DNA from: Rhizobium indicum
Lineage (GTDB): Bacteria > Pseudomonadota > Alphaproteobacteria > Rhizobiales > Rhizobiaceae
DNA length: 64,000 bases
Assembly: GCF_005862305.2 (NCBI RefSeq)
Contig: NZ_CP054021.1
Location: forward strand, 4,505,501 to 4,569,500
Direction: 5' to 3'
The notes under the pieces: generated by a model
Seen by the model: the letters and a program-made list of their open reading frames with translations, nothing else
Told to the model about the DNA's origin: nothing
Database searches by the model: none
Shown: positions 9,323 to 17,845 of the stretch, piece after piece
Numbering within the stretch: the first letter of the stretch is position 1
How the letters are laid out: every line of letters starts with the position of its first letter
Made by a program: the position numbers and the translations under genes

Positions 9323-10366
9323 TCAGAAGATCGTCGTCCAGCCTTCGTTCGCCGTCTCGCTCTTGCCGTAGCCGACCCGGTCGGCCACGGCGCCGTCGGC
9401 ATTGCGCAGGATGATGTCGCCGCCCCTGTTGGCAAGCTGCGGGCCGCCGGCTGCGGCATCGAGCGCTATGGTGCGCAGCTCGCCTGCGCTAAGCGATCCC
9501 GACAGCGTCTGGGTCCTGCCGTTTTCGTCCTCCAGCTTCCAGCCTTCGAGCGATGCCTCCATGTCGGAGCGGTTGATGATCGTTACCGTTTCGGCCTCGG
9601 TGCCGCCTTCGCCGTTGACCGGGTTGATCAGCGCGGCGACGATGCGTAGCGACGAGGCGACGATCGGCTGCGGCCGGCGTGTGCCTTCGCCGCGGCCCTG
9701 GCCGCCACGGCTGTCGGAAACCGGATGGCCGGTCGCCGCATCGGTGTTCCAGTTCTGCGACTGAAAGCAGAGGAAGATCGCCGCCCATTCGTCGGTATCG
9801 TTGAAATGGACGAGCAGGGCGCCGTCCTGGTTCGGCCCGTTGGTGGCCTTGAAGCTGCCGCCGTCGCCCTGGTTCATGTGGATGTCGTGGATGCCGTTGC
9901 CCGGTTCGAAGTCGAAATATTGGTCCGGCTTGTTGTTCTCTGGCCCCCAGGCCTCGCCGAAGGCGTAGAAATGCACGTCGGAATCGGCAATGCCTTCCTG
10001 GACGATCGGCTCGATGAAATCGCGCAGGTCGTTCTTCGGGCCGGATAGCTGGAAGGGCGCGACATTCATGTCCTCGCGCTCGATCAGTCCGCCGCGGACA
10101 TAGTCGAACGCGAGCTCCGGACGGTCCTTGCGGATATCGGTCAGGCCCATCGGCAGGGCTTCGAGCGCCTCCGTCAGCGCCGGGTGCCGGAAATCGACGA
10201 CATTGGCATAGAGCAGATCGTGCGGCGATTCCTTGGAGCGGACGTTGAGCGCGATGCGGTAGCTGACACCGTTCGCCTCGATGCGGATTTCGATATGGGG
10301 ATCGTTGTCGTCATCGAGAGCGAGTGCGCTCGCCGTACCCTTCAGGACCTTGTAATTCTTCAGCAT
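9323..10366 (-). CDS. YukJ-family (DUF2278) protein with C-terminal lamin-tail domain
   Basis: A 347-residue protein. Residues 1 to about 220 match the DUF2278/YukJ family (YKVLKGTA...LLVHFNDTDEWAAIFLCFQSQ). After a Gly/Arg-rich linker (SRGGQGRGEGTRR), residues about 250-347 form a lamin-tail-like Ig fold (VTIINRSDMEASLEGWKLED, then LANRGGDIILRNADG). No signal peptide. The ATG preceded by CGAGGT was chosen. Function is unknown; lamin-tail domains in bacteria often accompany nucleases or surface proteins. Confidence 0.85.
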   Translation of the reverse strand: MLKNYKVLKGTASALALDDDNDPHIEIRIEANGVSYRIALNVRSKESPHDLLYANVVDFRHPALTEALEALPMGLTDIRKDRPELAFDYVRGGLIEREDMNVAPFQLSGPKNDLRDFIEPIVQEGIADSDVHFYAFGEAWGPENNKPDQYFDFEPGNGIHDIHMNQGDGGSFKATNGPNQDGALLVHFNDTDEWAAIFLCFQSQNWNTDAATGHPVSDSRGGQGRGEGTRRPQPIVASSLRIVAALINPVNGEGGTEAETVTIINRSDMEASLEGWKLEDENGRTQTLSGSLSAGELRTIALDAAAGGPQLANRGGDIILRNADGAVADRVGYGKSETANEGWTTIF

Positions 10367-10487
10367 GCAGAACCTCGCGGGGTGGCGGGATCTTACGGTA
10401 ACACGGCGAAAGTGCATCTTTTGTGACGGCTAAAGTATCACGCGATCTTTCAGATTCGCCTGCCACACTTTAGTGTCTTTGATTTGA

Positions 10488-10532
10488 GCATGTCGTGGTC
10501 GCAAAACCGCTGTGCACTTTTGCGCGACATGC
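10488..10532. repeat. Intergenic palindromic repeat, GCATGTCG type
   Basis: Outer arms GCATGTCG/CGACATGC and inner arms GCAAAA/TTTTGC make a two-part palindrome. Near copies with the core AAAACCGCT-GCACTTTT lie at 21417-21463, 35118-35165 and 51350-51395. It resembles the intergenic mosaic elements known from Rhizobium. It lies between the YukJ-like and aldo/keto reductase genes. Confidence 0.75.
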
Positions 10533-10569
10533 TTTGTCTTCCGCCGTGCAATGCTTGATCCGTTGCCGC

Positions 10570-11628
10570 CTATTGCTCCAGATGCGGTCCGAAAAGCTCG
10601 AGGTCGGCTTCACCAAGCCTGTCGCTAACCGTGTTCAGCTGGTGCCAATAGGGATAGATCACCGGCGGCAGGCTGACCGCGTCGAGGCGCTTGCACTCCT
10701 CGTCCGTGAGTTTCAGCTCGGCGGCGGCGATGTTGTCGCGGAACTGGGCTTCGGTGCGGCCGCCGATGATGACCGAGGTCACCGCCTTGCGACCGATCAG
10801 CCAGGCGAGCGCCACCTGTGCGGCGGAAACGCCGCGTTCCCCACCGATCGCGACCAGCGTCTCAACTATGTTCCAGAGGCGGTTCTCGTCGCGGATCGGC
10901 GGTTCGGTCCAACCGGCGAACTGGCGCGTACCTTCGGGCGCTGCCTGGTTGCGGCGATGCTTGCCGGAGAGCAGGCCGCCGGCGAGCGGGCTCCAGACCA
11001 GCACGCCGAGACCCTGGTCGATCGAGATCGGCAGCAGTTCGTATTCGGCGTCGCGGGCTTCCAGCGTATAGTGGATCTGCTGGCTGACGAAGCGCTGGTA
11101 CCGGTGCTCGTTGGCGATGCCGAGCGCCTTCATGATGTGCCAGCCGGAATAGTTCGAGCAGCCGACATAACGCACCTTGCCCTGCCTGATCAGGGTGTCG
11201 AGGGCTTCCATCGTCTCTTCAAGCGGCGTCTGGCCGTCCCATTCATGCACCTGGTAGAGGTCGATGACATCGGTCTTCAGGCGCTTGAGGCTCGCCTCGC
11301 ATTCGCGGATCAGGTGGTAGCGCGACAGACCCTGGTCGTTCGGGCCGTCACCCATGCTGAAGCGGGCCTTGGTGGCGAGCAACACGCCTTGCGGCCGCTT
11401 GCCGGAGAGCACATCGCCGATGATGTTTTCGCATTCACCGTCGGAATAGGCGTTGGCGGTGTCGATCAGATTGATGCCGGCATCGATGCACATATCGATC
11501 ATCTTTTTCGCCTCGGAGACACCGAGATCGCCGACGGTCTTCGCCCAGCCGACGCCGCCGAAGGTCATCGTGCCCATGGTCAAAGTCGAAATCTTCAGGC
11601 CGGAACGGCCGAGCAGACGATATTCCAT
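10570..11628 (-). CDS. Aldo/keto reductase
   Basis: A 352-residue (alpha/beta)8 NADPH-dependent oxidoreductase of the AKR superfamily. The catalytic tetrad is visible: Asp in LIDTANAYSDGECE with Tyr four residues on, Lys in LLATKARF and His in DLYQVHEWD. The NADP-binding C-terminal part includes VTSVIIGGRTEAQFRDN. The start follows a strong GGGAGGA site. It probably reduces a small aldehyde or ketone; substrate unknown. It stands alone, downstream of a divergent regulator region. Confidence 0.93.
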   Translation of the reverse strand: MEYRLLGRSGLKISTLTMGTMTFGGVGWAKTVGDLGVSEAKKMIDMCIDAGINLIDTANAYSDGECENIIGDVLSGKRPQGVLLATKARFSMGDGPNDQGLSRYHLIRECEASLKRLKTDVIDLYQVHEWDGQTPLEETMEALDTLIRQGKVRYVGCSNYSGWHIMKALGIANEHRYQRFVSQQIHYTLEARDAEYELLPISIDQGLGVLVWSPLAGGLLSGKHRRNQAAPEGTRQFAGWTEPPIRDENRLWNIVETLVAIGGERGVSAAQVALAWLIGRKAVTSVIIGGRTEAQFRDNIAAAELKLTDEECKRLDAVSLPPVIYPYWHQLNTVSDRLGEADLELFGPHLEQ

Positions 11629-11851
11629 TGAAATTCCTCCCTTTAAACAAGACTGACGTACCTCAACGCTCCGAGATGGCAATGGCGGCGCGTTCACGGC
11701 TGCGTGAGACTTAGCAAGATTCTGAGCGCCGGCATCTTCCGGCCATGCGGCGGCTATGGCCGATCACGAGCCGAGCGGCAGATCGTACAATATGTCATCG
11801 GCTTGTCGACGGAAATTGTCTTGGCGCAGCGTCGACGTGGTGGAGGCCACG

Positions 11852-12322
11852 TTAGCCCTCGTGTTTGTCCTTCTTGTGAATATTGTCGCGGAGCGAAGCG
11901 ATTGTGTCCCGAATCTTGCTGACAGCCTCGGCGTCGAGACCGACAGCCTTGCCGATGCAGTCGAACACATGGGAGGCACGGCTCTTGAGCGCCTGTCCCT
12001 TCTCCGTCAGGCGCAAGAGCACCTGGCGCTCATCGGCGGGATTTCGGTTGCGGGTGACGAGATCGACATTTTCCAGCCGCTTCAGCAGCGGAGTGAGGGT
12101 GCTGGAGTCGAGAAAAAGCGTCTCGCCGAGATCCTTCACCGTGCGGTCGTCGCGCGCCCACAAGGCGGTCATGACAAGAAATTGCGGATAGGTGAGTTCC
12201 AGCTCGTCGAGCAGGGGACGGTAAAGCTGGTTAAAGGCGTGGCTTGCCGAATAGATCGAAAAGCAAAGCATTTCATCGATCTTGGGCACGTCAGCGAGAT
12301 CATTTGATCTGGTGTCTTTCAT
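11852..12322 (-). CDS. ohrR: MarR-family regulator, OhrR-like
   Basis: A 156-residue winged-helix regulator close to OhrR, the organic-hydroperoxide sensor: LCFSIYSASHAFNQLYRPLL carries the reactive N-terminal Cys expected for peroxide sensing, then LTYPQFLVMTALW and the recognition region FLDSSTLTPLLKRLE and wing NPADERQVLLRLTEKG. Start supported by AAGGAG. It is divergent from a secreted hydrolase instead of the usual ohr gene, and the intergenic region has two inverted ATATAATTTGT sites. Oxidation-controlled repression of the neighbour is inference. Confidence 0.88.
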   Translation of the reverse strand: MKDTRSNDLADVPKIDEMLCFSIYSASHAFNQLYRPLLDELELTYPQFLVMTALWARDDRTVKDLGETLFLDSSTLTPLLKRLENVDLVTRNRNPADERQVLLRLTEKGQALKSRASHVFDCIGKAVGLDAEAVSKIRDTIASLRDNIHKKDKHEG

Positions 12323-12342
12323 CACGCTCTCCTTTGATCTCA

Positions 12343-12437
12343 ATATAATTTGTGCGCGATCTGTTTGCAAGCTATTGACTCGGCAGACGAGGGAGCCTAA
12401 TTAGATCGTGTACAAAGAAATCGCTGACAAATTATAT
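12343..12437. promoter_or_regulatory. Pair of inverted ATATAATTTGT sites, candidate OhrR-like operators
   Basis: ATATAATTTGT (12343-12353) recurs as its exact reverse complement ACAAATTATAT (12427-12437). The copies sit near the two ends of the divergent promoter region between the OhrR-like gene and the hydrolase gene. AT-rich sites of this kind are typical of OhrR/MarR binding. Each copy could be one operator, so both promoters would be controlled. Confidence 0.55.
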
Positions 12438-12552
12438 ACCGAACACGGAAACCGCAGAGGTTTGCTGCGTCAATAGATTCGCAAGCAGGTGAATTCCCTT
12501 GTGGCTCCCCATTCGGCTTCTTTGAAACTCAACCGACGAAAGGAAATGACCA

Positions 12553-13320
12553 ATGTTCAAGTTTGCTGCTGCCGTCGCCCTGGCGGGCGCTCTTCTTTCC
12601 GGTGCTGCCGTTGCTCAGCCGGCCAAGCCGACCGTTGTCCTCGTCCATGGCGCCTTTGCCGATTCATCCAGCTGGAACGGCGTCGTCGAAATCCTGCGCA
12701 AGGATGGCTTTTCTGTCGTGGCAGCCGCCAATCCGCTGCGCAGCGTTTCTAACGATGCTGCCTATGTCTCCGACGTGGTTGGCAGCATCGCCGGCCCTGT
12801 GGTCCTTGTCGGTCACTCCTATGGCGGCCAGGTCATTTCGACCGCGGCCAACGGCCACGACAACGTCAGGTCGCTGGTCTATGTCGCGGCCTTCGCGCCG
12901 GATGCCGGAGAATCGGTCGCAGATCTCGCCGGCAAGTTTCCGGGCGGTACGCTGAGCGGAGCGCTTGCGGCCCCGGTAAAGCTCAGCGCCGGCGGTGTCG
13001 ATCTCTATATCGACCAGGCCAAGTTCCATGATCAGTTCGCCAGCGACGTGCCGGCCGGACAGGCGGCCCTGATGGCGGCTGCCCAGCGTCCGGTCACCGA
13101 GGCTGCCCTGACCGAAAAATCCGGCGAGCCCGCCTGGAAGAAGCTGCCGTCGTGGTTTGTCTACGGCACCGGCGACAAGAACATCCCGGCCGCAGCCCTT
13201 GGCTTCATGGCCGAGCGGGCAGGCTCCAAGCGGACCGTGGTGGTCGATGGCGCCTCCCACGTCGTGATGGTGTCGCATCCCGAGAAGGTGGCTGAACTGA
13301 TCGAAGAAGCTGCAAAGTAG
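12553..13320 (+). CDS. Exported alpha/beta-hydrolase
   Basis: A 255-residue hydrolase with a signal peptide (MFKFAAAVALAGALLSGAAV, cleavage near AQP). The fold is clear: VVLVHGAFADSSSWNGV (oxyanion loop), GHSYGG nucleophile elbow with the catalytic Ser, acid in VYGTGDKNIP, and His in VVDGASHVVMVSHPE. It resembles the periplasmic esterase-like hydrolases often annotated near stress regulators. GAAAGGAAATG upstream supports the start. Its divergent neighbour is OhrR-like, suggesting induction by peroxide or a similar stress. Confidence 0.9.
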   Translation: MFKFAAAVALAGALLSGAAVAQPAKPTVVLVHGAFADSSSWNGVVEILRKDGFSVVAAANPLRSVSNDAAYVSDVVGSIAGPVVLVGHSYGGQVISTAANGHDNVRSLVYVAAFAPDAGESVADLAGKFPGGTLSGALAAPVKLSAGGVDLYIDQAKFHDQFASDVPAGQAALMAAAQRPVTEAALTEKSGEPAWKKLPSWFVYGTGDKNIPAAALGFMAERAGSKRTVVVDGASHVVMVSHPEKVAELIEEAAK

Positions 13321-13334
13321 TATTCGATCCGAGG

Positions 13335-13360
13335 GGCCACGGCGTGTGAGCGCCGTGGCC
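13335..13360 (+). terminator. Strong hairpin after the hydrolase gene
   Basis: GGCCACGGCG and CGCCGTGGCC form a 10-bp perfect stem with a 6-base loop, 14 bases after the stop. There is no T tract, so it may stabilise the mRNA end rather than terminate on its own. Confidence 0.55.
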
Positions 13361-13549
13361 GGCTGCCGCGGAGGTTTTGTCCGCGGGCCATGACCGGCTC
13401 TGCCTGCGCGACGTATCGGCGGGAGCGGGACCCGCTGATCAGGCATTTGCTTCAGTTGATCCTCAGTGAACTGACCGAAGCGAGGGTGGTGAGGTCACGA
13501 CCAGTCGGTGGCAAAGTAGTCGTGCAGGGCTTGGACCAACCGCCGCGCC

Positions 13550-13567
13550 CTGTCACATCTCTGTCAA
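13550..13567 (+). promoter_or_regulatory. Pho-box-like site (PhoB binding)
   Basis: CTGTCAC-ATCT-CTGTCAA gives two 7-base direct repeats with 4 bases between, the spacing of the PHO box bound by phosphorylated PhoB in rhizobia and enterics. It lies 44 bases ahead of the substrate-binding protein gene. It suggests that the transporter is induced by phosphate starvation. Confidence 0.65.
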
Positions 13568-13611
13568 CGACCCCTAATAAGGGAGGGCTATCGAAATCGA
13601 GGATCCTTCCC

Positions 13612-14589
13612 ATGAAAACGATCGTTTCTGCCGCAGCCCTTGTCGCCGCGAGCCTCTTTGCCATTCCGGCCTCGGCCGCAAACCTGGTTCTCTATACCAG
13701 CCAGCCGAACGAGGACGCACAGGCGACGGTCGATGGTTTCATGGCCGCCAATCCCGATATCAAGGTCGACTGGGTACGCGACGGCACGCCGAAGATCATG
13801 GCGAAGCTTCAGGCCGAGATCCAGGCCGGCAACCCGGTCGCCGACATTCTCCTCATCGCCGACGTGGTGACGCTGGAGCGCCTCAAGGAAGACGGCAAGC
13901 TCTTGGCCTACAAGTCGCCGGAGGCTGCTCAGTACGACGCCGCCCTTTATGACGCCGACGGCTATTACTACTCGACCAAGCTGATCACCACCGGCATCAT
14001 GTACAATACCTCGGCAGCGATGAAGCCTGCGAGCTGGAAGGACCTGACCAAGCCGGAAGCCAAAGGCCTCGTCACCATGCCGAGCCCGCTTGCCTCGGGT
14101 GCGGCCCTCATCCACGCCCAGACGCTTGCCGCCGTTCCTGGACTCGGTTGGGACTTTTACAAGTCGCTTGCGGAAAATGGCGCGATCGCTGCCGGCGGCA
14201 ACGGCGCCGTGCTGAAGTCCGTTGCCTCGGGCGAAAAGGCTTACGGCATGGTCGTCGATTACCTGCCGATCCGCGAGAAGGCTAAGGGCGCTCCCGTCGA
14301 ATTCGTCTTCCCGAGCGAAGGCGTTTCGGCCGTCACCGAGCCGGTCGGCATCCTCGCCAGCACCAAAAATGCCGATGCCGCTAAGAAGTTCGTCGATTAC
14401 CTGCTCTCCGAAAAGGGCCAGGAAGGCTTCCTGAAGCTCGGCTACATCCCGGCCCGCAACGGCATGAAGTTGCCGGAAGGCTTTCCGGCACGCGACACCA
14501 TCAAGGTCCTGCCGATCAAGGCGGCCGAAGCATTGAAGAATACCGACCAGGATCTCAAGACCTTCTCGGGCATCTACGGCTCGAACTGA
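13612..14589 (+). CDS. ABC transporter periplasmic substrate-binding protein
   Basis: A 325-residue type II periplasmic binding protein. Signal peptide at residues 1-22 (MKTIVSAAALVAASLFAIPASA), then LVLYTSQPNEDAQATVDGF, typical of the iron(III)/2-aminoethylphosphonate/polyamine binding-protein family. Other family marks: PVADILLIADVVTLERLKEDG, GIMYNTSAAMKP, and SEKGQEGFLKLGYIPARNG. A Pho-box-like site upstream favours a phosphorus compound such as a phosphonate over iron, but the ligand is not proven. First gene of a three-gene importer; 7 bases separate it from the permease gene. Confidence 0.93.
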   Translation: MKTIVSAAALVAASLFAIPASAANLVLYTSQPNEDAQATVDGFMAANPDIKVDWVRDGTPKIMAKLQAEIQAGNPVADILLIADVVTLERLKEDGKLLAYKSPEAAQYDAALYDADGYYYSTKLITTGIMYNTSAAMKPASWKDLTKPEAKGLVTMPSPLASGAALIHAQTLAAVPGLGWDFYKSLAENGAIAAGGNGAVLKSVASGEKAYGMVVDYLPIREKAKGAPVEFVFPSEGVSAVTEPVGILASTKNADAAKKFVDYLLSEKGQEGFLKLGYIPARNGMKLPEGFPARDTIKVLPIKAAEALKNTDQDLKTFSGIYGSN

Positions 14590-14596
14590 TCCTTTC

Positions 14597-16291
14597 ATGC
14601 ACGGATACATCAAAACCGGAAACAGCCAGCCCGCCTGGCTGTTTCCTTTTGTCGTCATCATAGTCCTGATCCTCAGCGTGCTGCCGCTCGCCCGCCTCGC
14701 CATGGTCGGAATGGCGGCCTTCGCCGATGGCGGCGTGATGACGGTTTTGAGCGAGACGTCGCTCTGGTCGGCGACCTATTACACGATCGTCACCGCCCTT
14801 CTCGGCACGATCATCTCTCTCGTCATCGGTTGCCTCTTTGCCTTCCTGCTGACGCTGACCGATATCCGCGCCAAGGGGCTGCTCAGCTTCTTCTTCGTGC
14901 TGCCGATGATGATCCCGCCGCAGGTGACGGCGCTTGCCTGGGTGCAGATGTCCGGCCCCTCCAGCCCGTTGCTGAAGGCGTTGCATCTCGCCCCGCCGCT
15001 CGGTTCGCCGCAGCCGCTCTATTCGGTGGGCGGCATTGCGCTGCTCTATGGCGTGCAGCATGCTCCGCTGGTCTACCTGGCGCTTCGGGCCGGGCTGATG
15101 ACGCTGCCCCGCGACGGCGTCGAAGCCGCACGGCTCTCCGGCGCCTCCAGCCTGCGGGTGTTCCGCGACATCATCCTGCCTTTGTCGCTGCCCGGCATCA
15201 TTGCAGGAGCGGCGATCTCCTTCGTCTCCTGCACCGGCAATTTCGGCATTCCCGCCATTCTCGGCATTCCGGCCTCGATCTTCACGCTGCCGACGTTGAT
15301 CTTCACCAAGTTCTCCGCTTTCACCAGCCGCACCTTCGGTGATGTCGGCGTGCTCTCGGCGATCATCGCCATCATCTCGGTCGTCGGGCTGGTGATCCAG
15401 GACCGGGCGTTGCGCGGCCGCGACTACCGCGTCATCGGGTTATCCGGGGCGAGTGCGGCCTTCGAACTCGGCGCCTGGCGGCTGGTCTTCACACCGCTCG
15501 TCTGGGCGATCCTGTTCTTCATGCTGGCAGCACCCTTCTTCGCGCTGGTCGCCGGCGCGCTGGTGCCGGCCTATGGCGTGCCGCTCACCTTCAAGACCAT
15601 GTCGCTGCATGCCTTTGAGGAGATCCTGTTCAGGCAGGCTGTGACGCGCACCGCCTTCATTAATTCGCTGTCGCTTGCCGGCGCGACCGCGCTTGGTCTC
15701 CTCGTGGTGACAGTGCTTGCGGCTTACACGCTGACGCGGCGCAAGGACGCGTTGTCACGCATCGTCTCCAGCCTGATCGAGATACCCTATTCGCTGCCCG
15801 GCATCGTCATGGCGGTCTGCTTCATCCTGGTGTTCGCAGCACCGATTCCGATCCTGCACGTCTCGCTCTACGGCACGATCTGGATCATCCTGATCGCCTA
15901 TTTCTCCTCGTTCTTCGCCGTCAGCCTGAAACCCGTGGTCAGCGCCTTCCACCAGCTCGATCCGGCGCTGGAAGAGGCCGCACGGCTTTCCGGCGCCGGC
16001 TTCTTCCGCCGGCTTGCCGATATCATCCTGCCGCTGATTGCGCCGGCCGCCGGCGCCTCCGTTATTCTTGTCTTTCTGATTGCCTGCAACGAGCTGACGA
16101 TCTCGGCGCTGCTCTGGTCTGCCGGCACCCAGACGCTCGGCGTTGCCATCTACAATCTCGATGATAGCGGCAGCTCGGACCTTGCTTCGGCGCTCTCTGT
16201 GCTCGTCGTCCTCATGGTCGTCGTACTGATGCTGCTGCTCGAGTTTCTGGCGAAACGACTGCCGAAAGGAGTGATCCCATGGCGAGGCTGA
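14597..16291 (+). CDS. ABC transporter permease, two fused membrane domains
   Basis: A 564-residue inner-membrane protein holding two BPD_transp_1 permease units in one chain (about residues 60-270 and 345-555), giving about twelve membrane helices. Each half has an EAA loop that contacts the ATPase: VEAARLSGASSLRVFRDIIL and LEEAARLSGAGFFRRLADII. This is the FbpB/PhnU-V-like architecture. Codons about 8-17 coincide with a perfect 12-bp hairpin plus four Ts, which may lower permease expression relative to the binding protein. Its 3' end overlaps the ATPase gene by 13 bases. Confidence 0.94.
   Translation: MHGYIKTGNSQPAWLFPFVVIIVLILSVLPLARLAMVGMAAFADGGVMTVLSETSLWSATYYTIVTALLGTIISLVIGCLFAFLLTLTDIRAKGLLSFFFVLPMMIPPQVTALAWVQMSGPSSPLLKALHLAPPLGSPQPLYSVGGIALLYGVQHAPLVYLALRAGLMTLPRDGVEAARLSGASSLRVFRDIILPLSLPGIIAGAAISFVSCTGNFGIPAILGIPASIFTLPTLIFTKFSAFTSRTFGDVGVLSAIIAIISVVGLVIQDRALRGRDYRVIGLSGASAAFELGAWRLVFTPLVWAILFFMLAAPFFALVAGALVPAYGVPLTFKTMSLHAFEEILFRQAVTRTAFINSLSLAGATALGLLVVTVLAAYTLTRRKDALSRIVSSLIEIPYSLPGIVMAVCFILVFAAPIPILHVSLYGTIWIILIAYFSSFFAVSLKPVVSAFHQLDPALEEAARLSGAGFFRRLADIILPLIAPAAGASVILVFLIACNELTISALLWSAGTQTLGVAIYNLDDSGSSDLASALSVLVVLMVVVLMLLLEFLAKRLPKGVIPWRG
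14618..14650 (+). terminator. Terminator-like hairpin inside the start of the permease gene
   Basis: GGAAACAGCCAG pairs perfectly with CTGGCTGTTTCC (12 bp) around the 5-base loop CCCGC, followed directly by TTTT. It begins 29 bases after the stop of the binding-protein gene and lies wholly in early permease codons. It has the form of an intrinsic terminator and could cause partial termination, so that more binding protein than permease is made. Confidence 0.65.
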
Positions 16292-17298
16292 TCCTCAACC
16301 AGCTCGGCAAGGATTTCGGTACAGGCCGGGCCGCCGTCAGTGGCTTTTCGCTCGATGTGCGCGAGGGCGGCTTCCTGGCGTTGCTCGGGCCTTCCGGTTG
16401 CGGCAAGACGACAGTGCTGCGGATGATCGCCGGTTTCGAGACACCGAGCGATGGCTCGATCCATCTCGGCGAGAGATTGCTTGCCGATGCCGCGCAATCG
16501 CTGCCGCCGGAAAAGCGCAATATGGCGATGGTCTTTCAATCCTACGCGCTCTGGCCGCATATGAGTGTTGCCGACAATGTCGGCTATCCTCTCCAAGTGC
16601 GCGGCATTTCGGGCGAGGCCTACCGGACGAAGGTGCGTGACGCGCTCGGCACGGTGCGGCTTGCCGATTATGCCGAACGGCGCCCGGCCGATCTCTCCGG
16701 CGGTCAGCGCCAGCGCGTGGCGCTCGCCCGCTGCCTGGTGACATCGCCCGCTGTCGTTCTGCTTGACGAGCCGCTTGCCAATCTCGACCGGCATCTGAAA
16801 CAGGAGATGGAAGAGACTTTTCGCGAGTTCCACCAGCGCTCTGGCGCGACGATGATCTACGTCACCCACGACCAGAGCGAGGCGATGGCGCTCGCGACCG
16901 ACGTCGCCGTCATGTCGGAAGGGCGGCTGCTGCAGGTGGCGCCGCCCGCCGAGATCTACGCACGGCCGGAAGGGCGCATCATCGGTGGGCTCATCGGGCG
17001 AGGGGCCATTCTCACGCTGCCGCTCACGGGCCGTGAACGCCATCTGGAGTGGGACGAGCTTCAGGATGCGCTTCATGCTGCCAATAGCGATGGCGCCGAT
17101 GTTCTGGTGCGGCCGGAAGATGTGGTCATCGGCGGCGAGGGGGCTCCAGCAACTGTCGAATCCGTGCTCTTCGAGGGCGAGCGTTATGCTGTGAAACTCA
17201 CGCTCGGCAACGGCCAGACGCTACGTGCTTTCAGCCGCGTGGTTGTCGCGCCAGGCGAGGCGGTTCGCGTCGTCATCCGCGCCGGGTGGCGGCTTTGA
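16279..17298 (+). CDS. ABC transporter ATP-binding protein
   Basis: A 339-residue ATPase of the PotA/FbpC type. Walker A GPSGCGKTT, Q-loop MVFQSYALWPHM, signature LSGGQRQRVALARCLV, Walker B VVLLDEPLANLD and H-loop YVTHDQSEAMA are all intact. A C-terminal TOBE-like domain (about residues 235-339; VLVRPEDVVIG) probably regulates transport. It starts inside the end of the permease gene, so the three genes form one operon. The importer's substrate is discussed at the binding protein. Confidence 0.95.
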   Translation: MARLILNQLGKDFGTGRAAVSGFSLDVREGGFLALLGPSGCGKTTVLRMIAGFETPSDGSIHLGERLLADAAQSLPPEKRNMAMVFQSYALWPHMSVADNVGYPLQVRGISGEAYRTKVRDALGTVRLADYAERRPADLSGGQRQRVALARCLVTSPAVVLLDEPLANLDRHLKQEMEETFREFHQRSGATMIYVTHDQSEAMALATDVAVMSEGRLLQVAPPAEIYARPEGRIIGGLIGRGAILTLPLTGRERHLEWDELQDALHAANSDGADVLVRPEDVVIGGEGAPATVESVLFEGERYAVKLTLGNGQTLRAFSRVVVAPGEAVRVVIRAGWRL

Positions 17299-17506
17299 AG
17301 AAGGCGGAACTAGACCTCTACGGTGACACCAGTCGAAGCCCGACCATATGAGGTTGAAAATCGCCGGTACCTTCTTTCGAATCGTCAAAAAGTTGAATAT
17401 CTCCGGTCTAGTAATCCGTGATGGAAGCAAACGGCTAAAATAACTACGTGCGCTATGGGTCAAGTAAAGCCCGCGCGAAAATCATATATTGAGGGACCAT
17501 ACTCGC

Positions 17507-17755
17507 ATGCCAATTCAAGTAAGGCGTATCCGATCCGTTTTCGTGCTTGCGGCGGTTCTTTTAAGTGCTGCGAGCGTTCTTCAGGGATGCCCATCCTTAG
17601 AGCGGCAGAAACGGGGCGACGAATGGAGAACCCGAACATTTAAGCCAAGTGAATTACATGGCGGTTCGAGCAACGGGAGCTCGTCGAGCAGTGCTGATGG
17701 CGGGCACAGCCAACCTCACGATGGCGCCACCTCAAGCCCGCCCGGCGGGATCTAA
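17507..17755 (+). CDS. Possible small lipoprotein
   Basis: An 82-residue frame with an N-terminal hydrophobic stretch (VFVLAAVLLSAASVLQGC) ending in a lipobox-like LQGC. The rest is Ser/Gly/His rich and low in complexity (SNGSSSSSADGG). A GAGGGA stretch lies 12 bases before the ATG. If real it is a short outer- or inner-membrane lipoprotein of unknown function. No homologue is recognised, and it lies in an otherwise gene-free stretch. Confidence 0.45.
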   Translation: MPIQVRRIRSVFVLAAVLLSAASVLQGCPSLERQKRGDEWRTRTFKPSELHGGSSNGSSSSSADGGHSQPHDGATSSPPGGI

Positions 17756-17845
17756 GCGCCGCTGAAAAACGCGTCGAGGCGACCTTTTCGCCGGCGTGCC
17801 TTGCCTTGTGGCTCGGATAGCCATTGCTTTGGCTTAGCCGGATTA

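Noticed and set aside
10495..11631. 378-codon plus-strand frame opposite the aldo/keto reductase
   Set aside because: The opposite strand encodes an intact catalytic enzyme. The translation has no recognisable motif.
13588..14703. 371-codon frame opposite the ABC binding protein
   Set aside because: Same pattern of antisense frame in GC-rich coding DNA; the real gene has signal peptide and family motifs.
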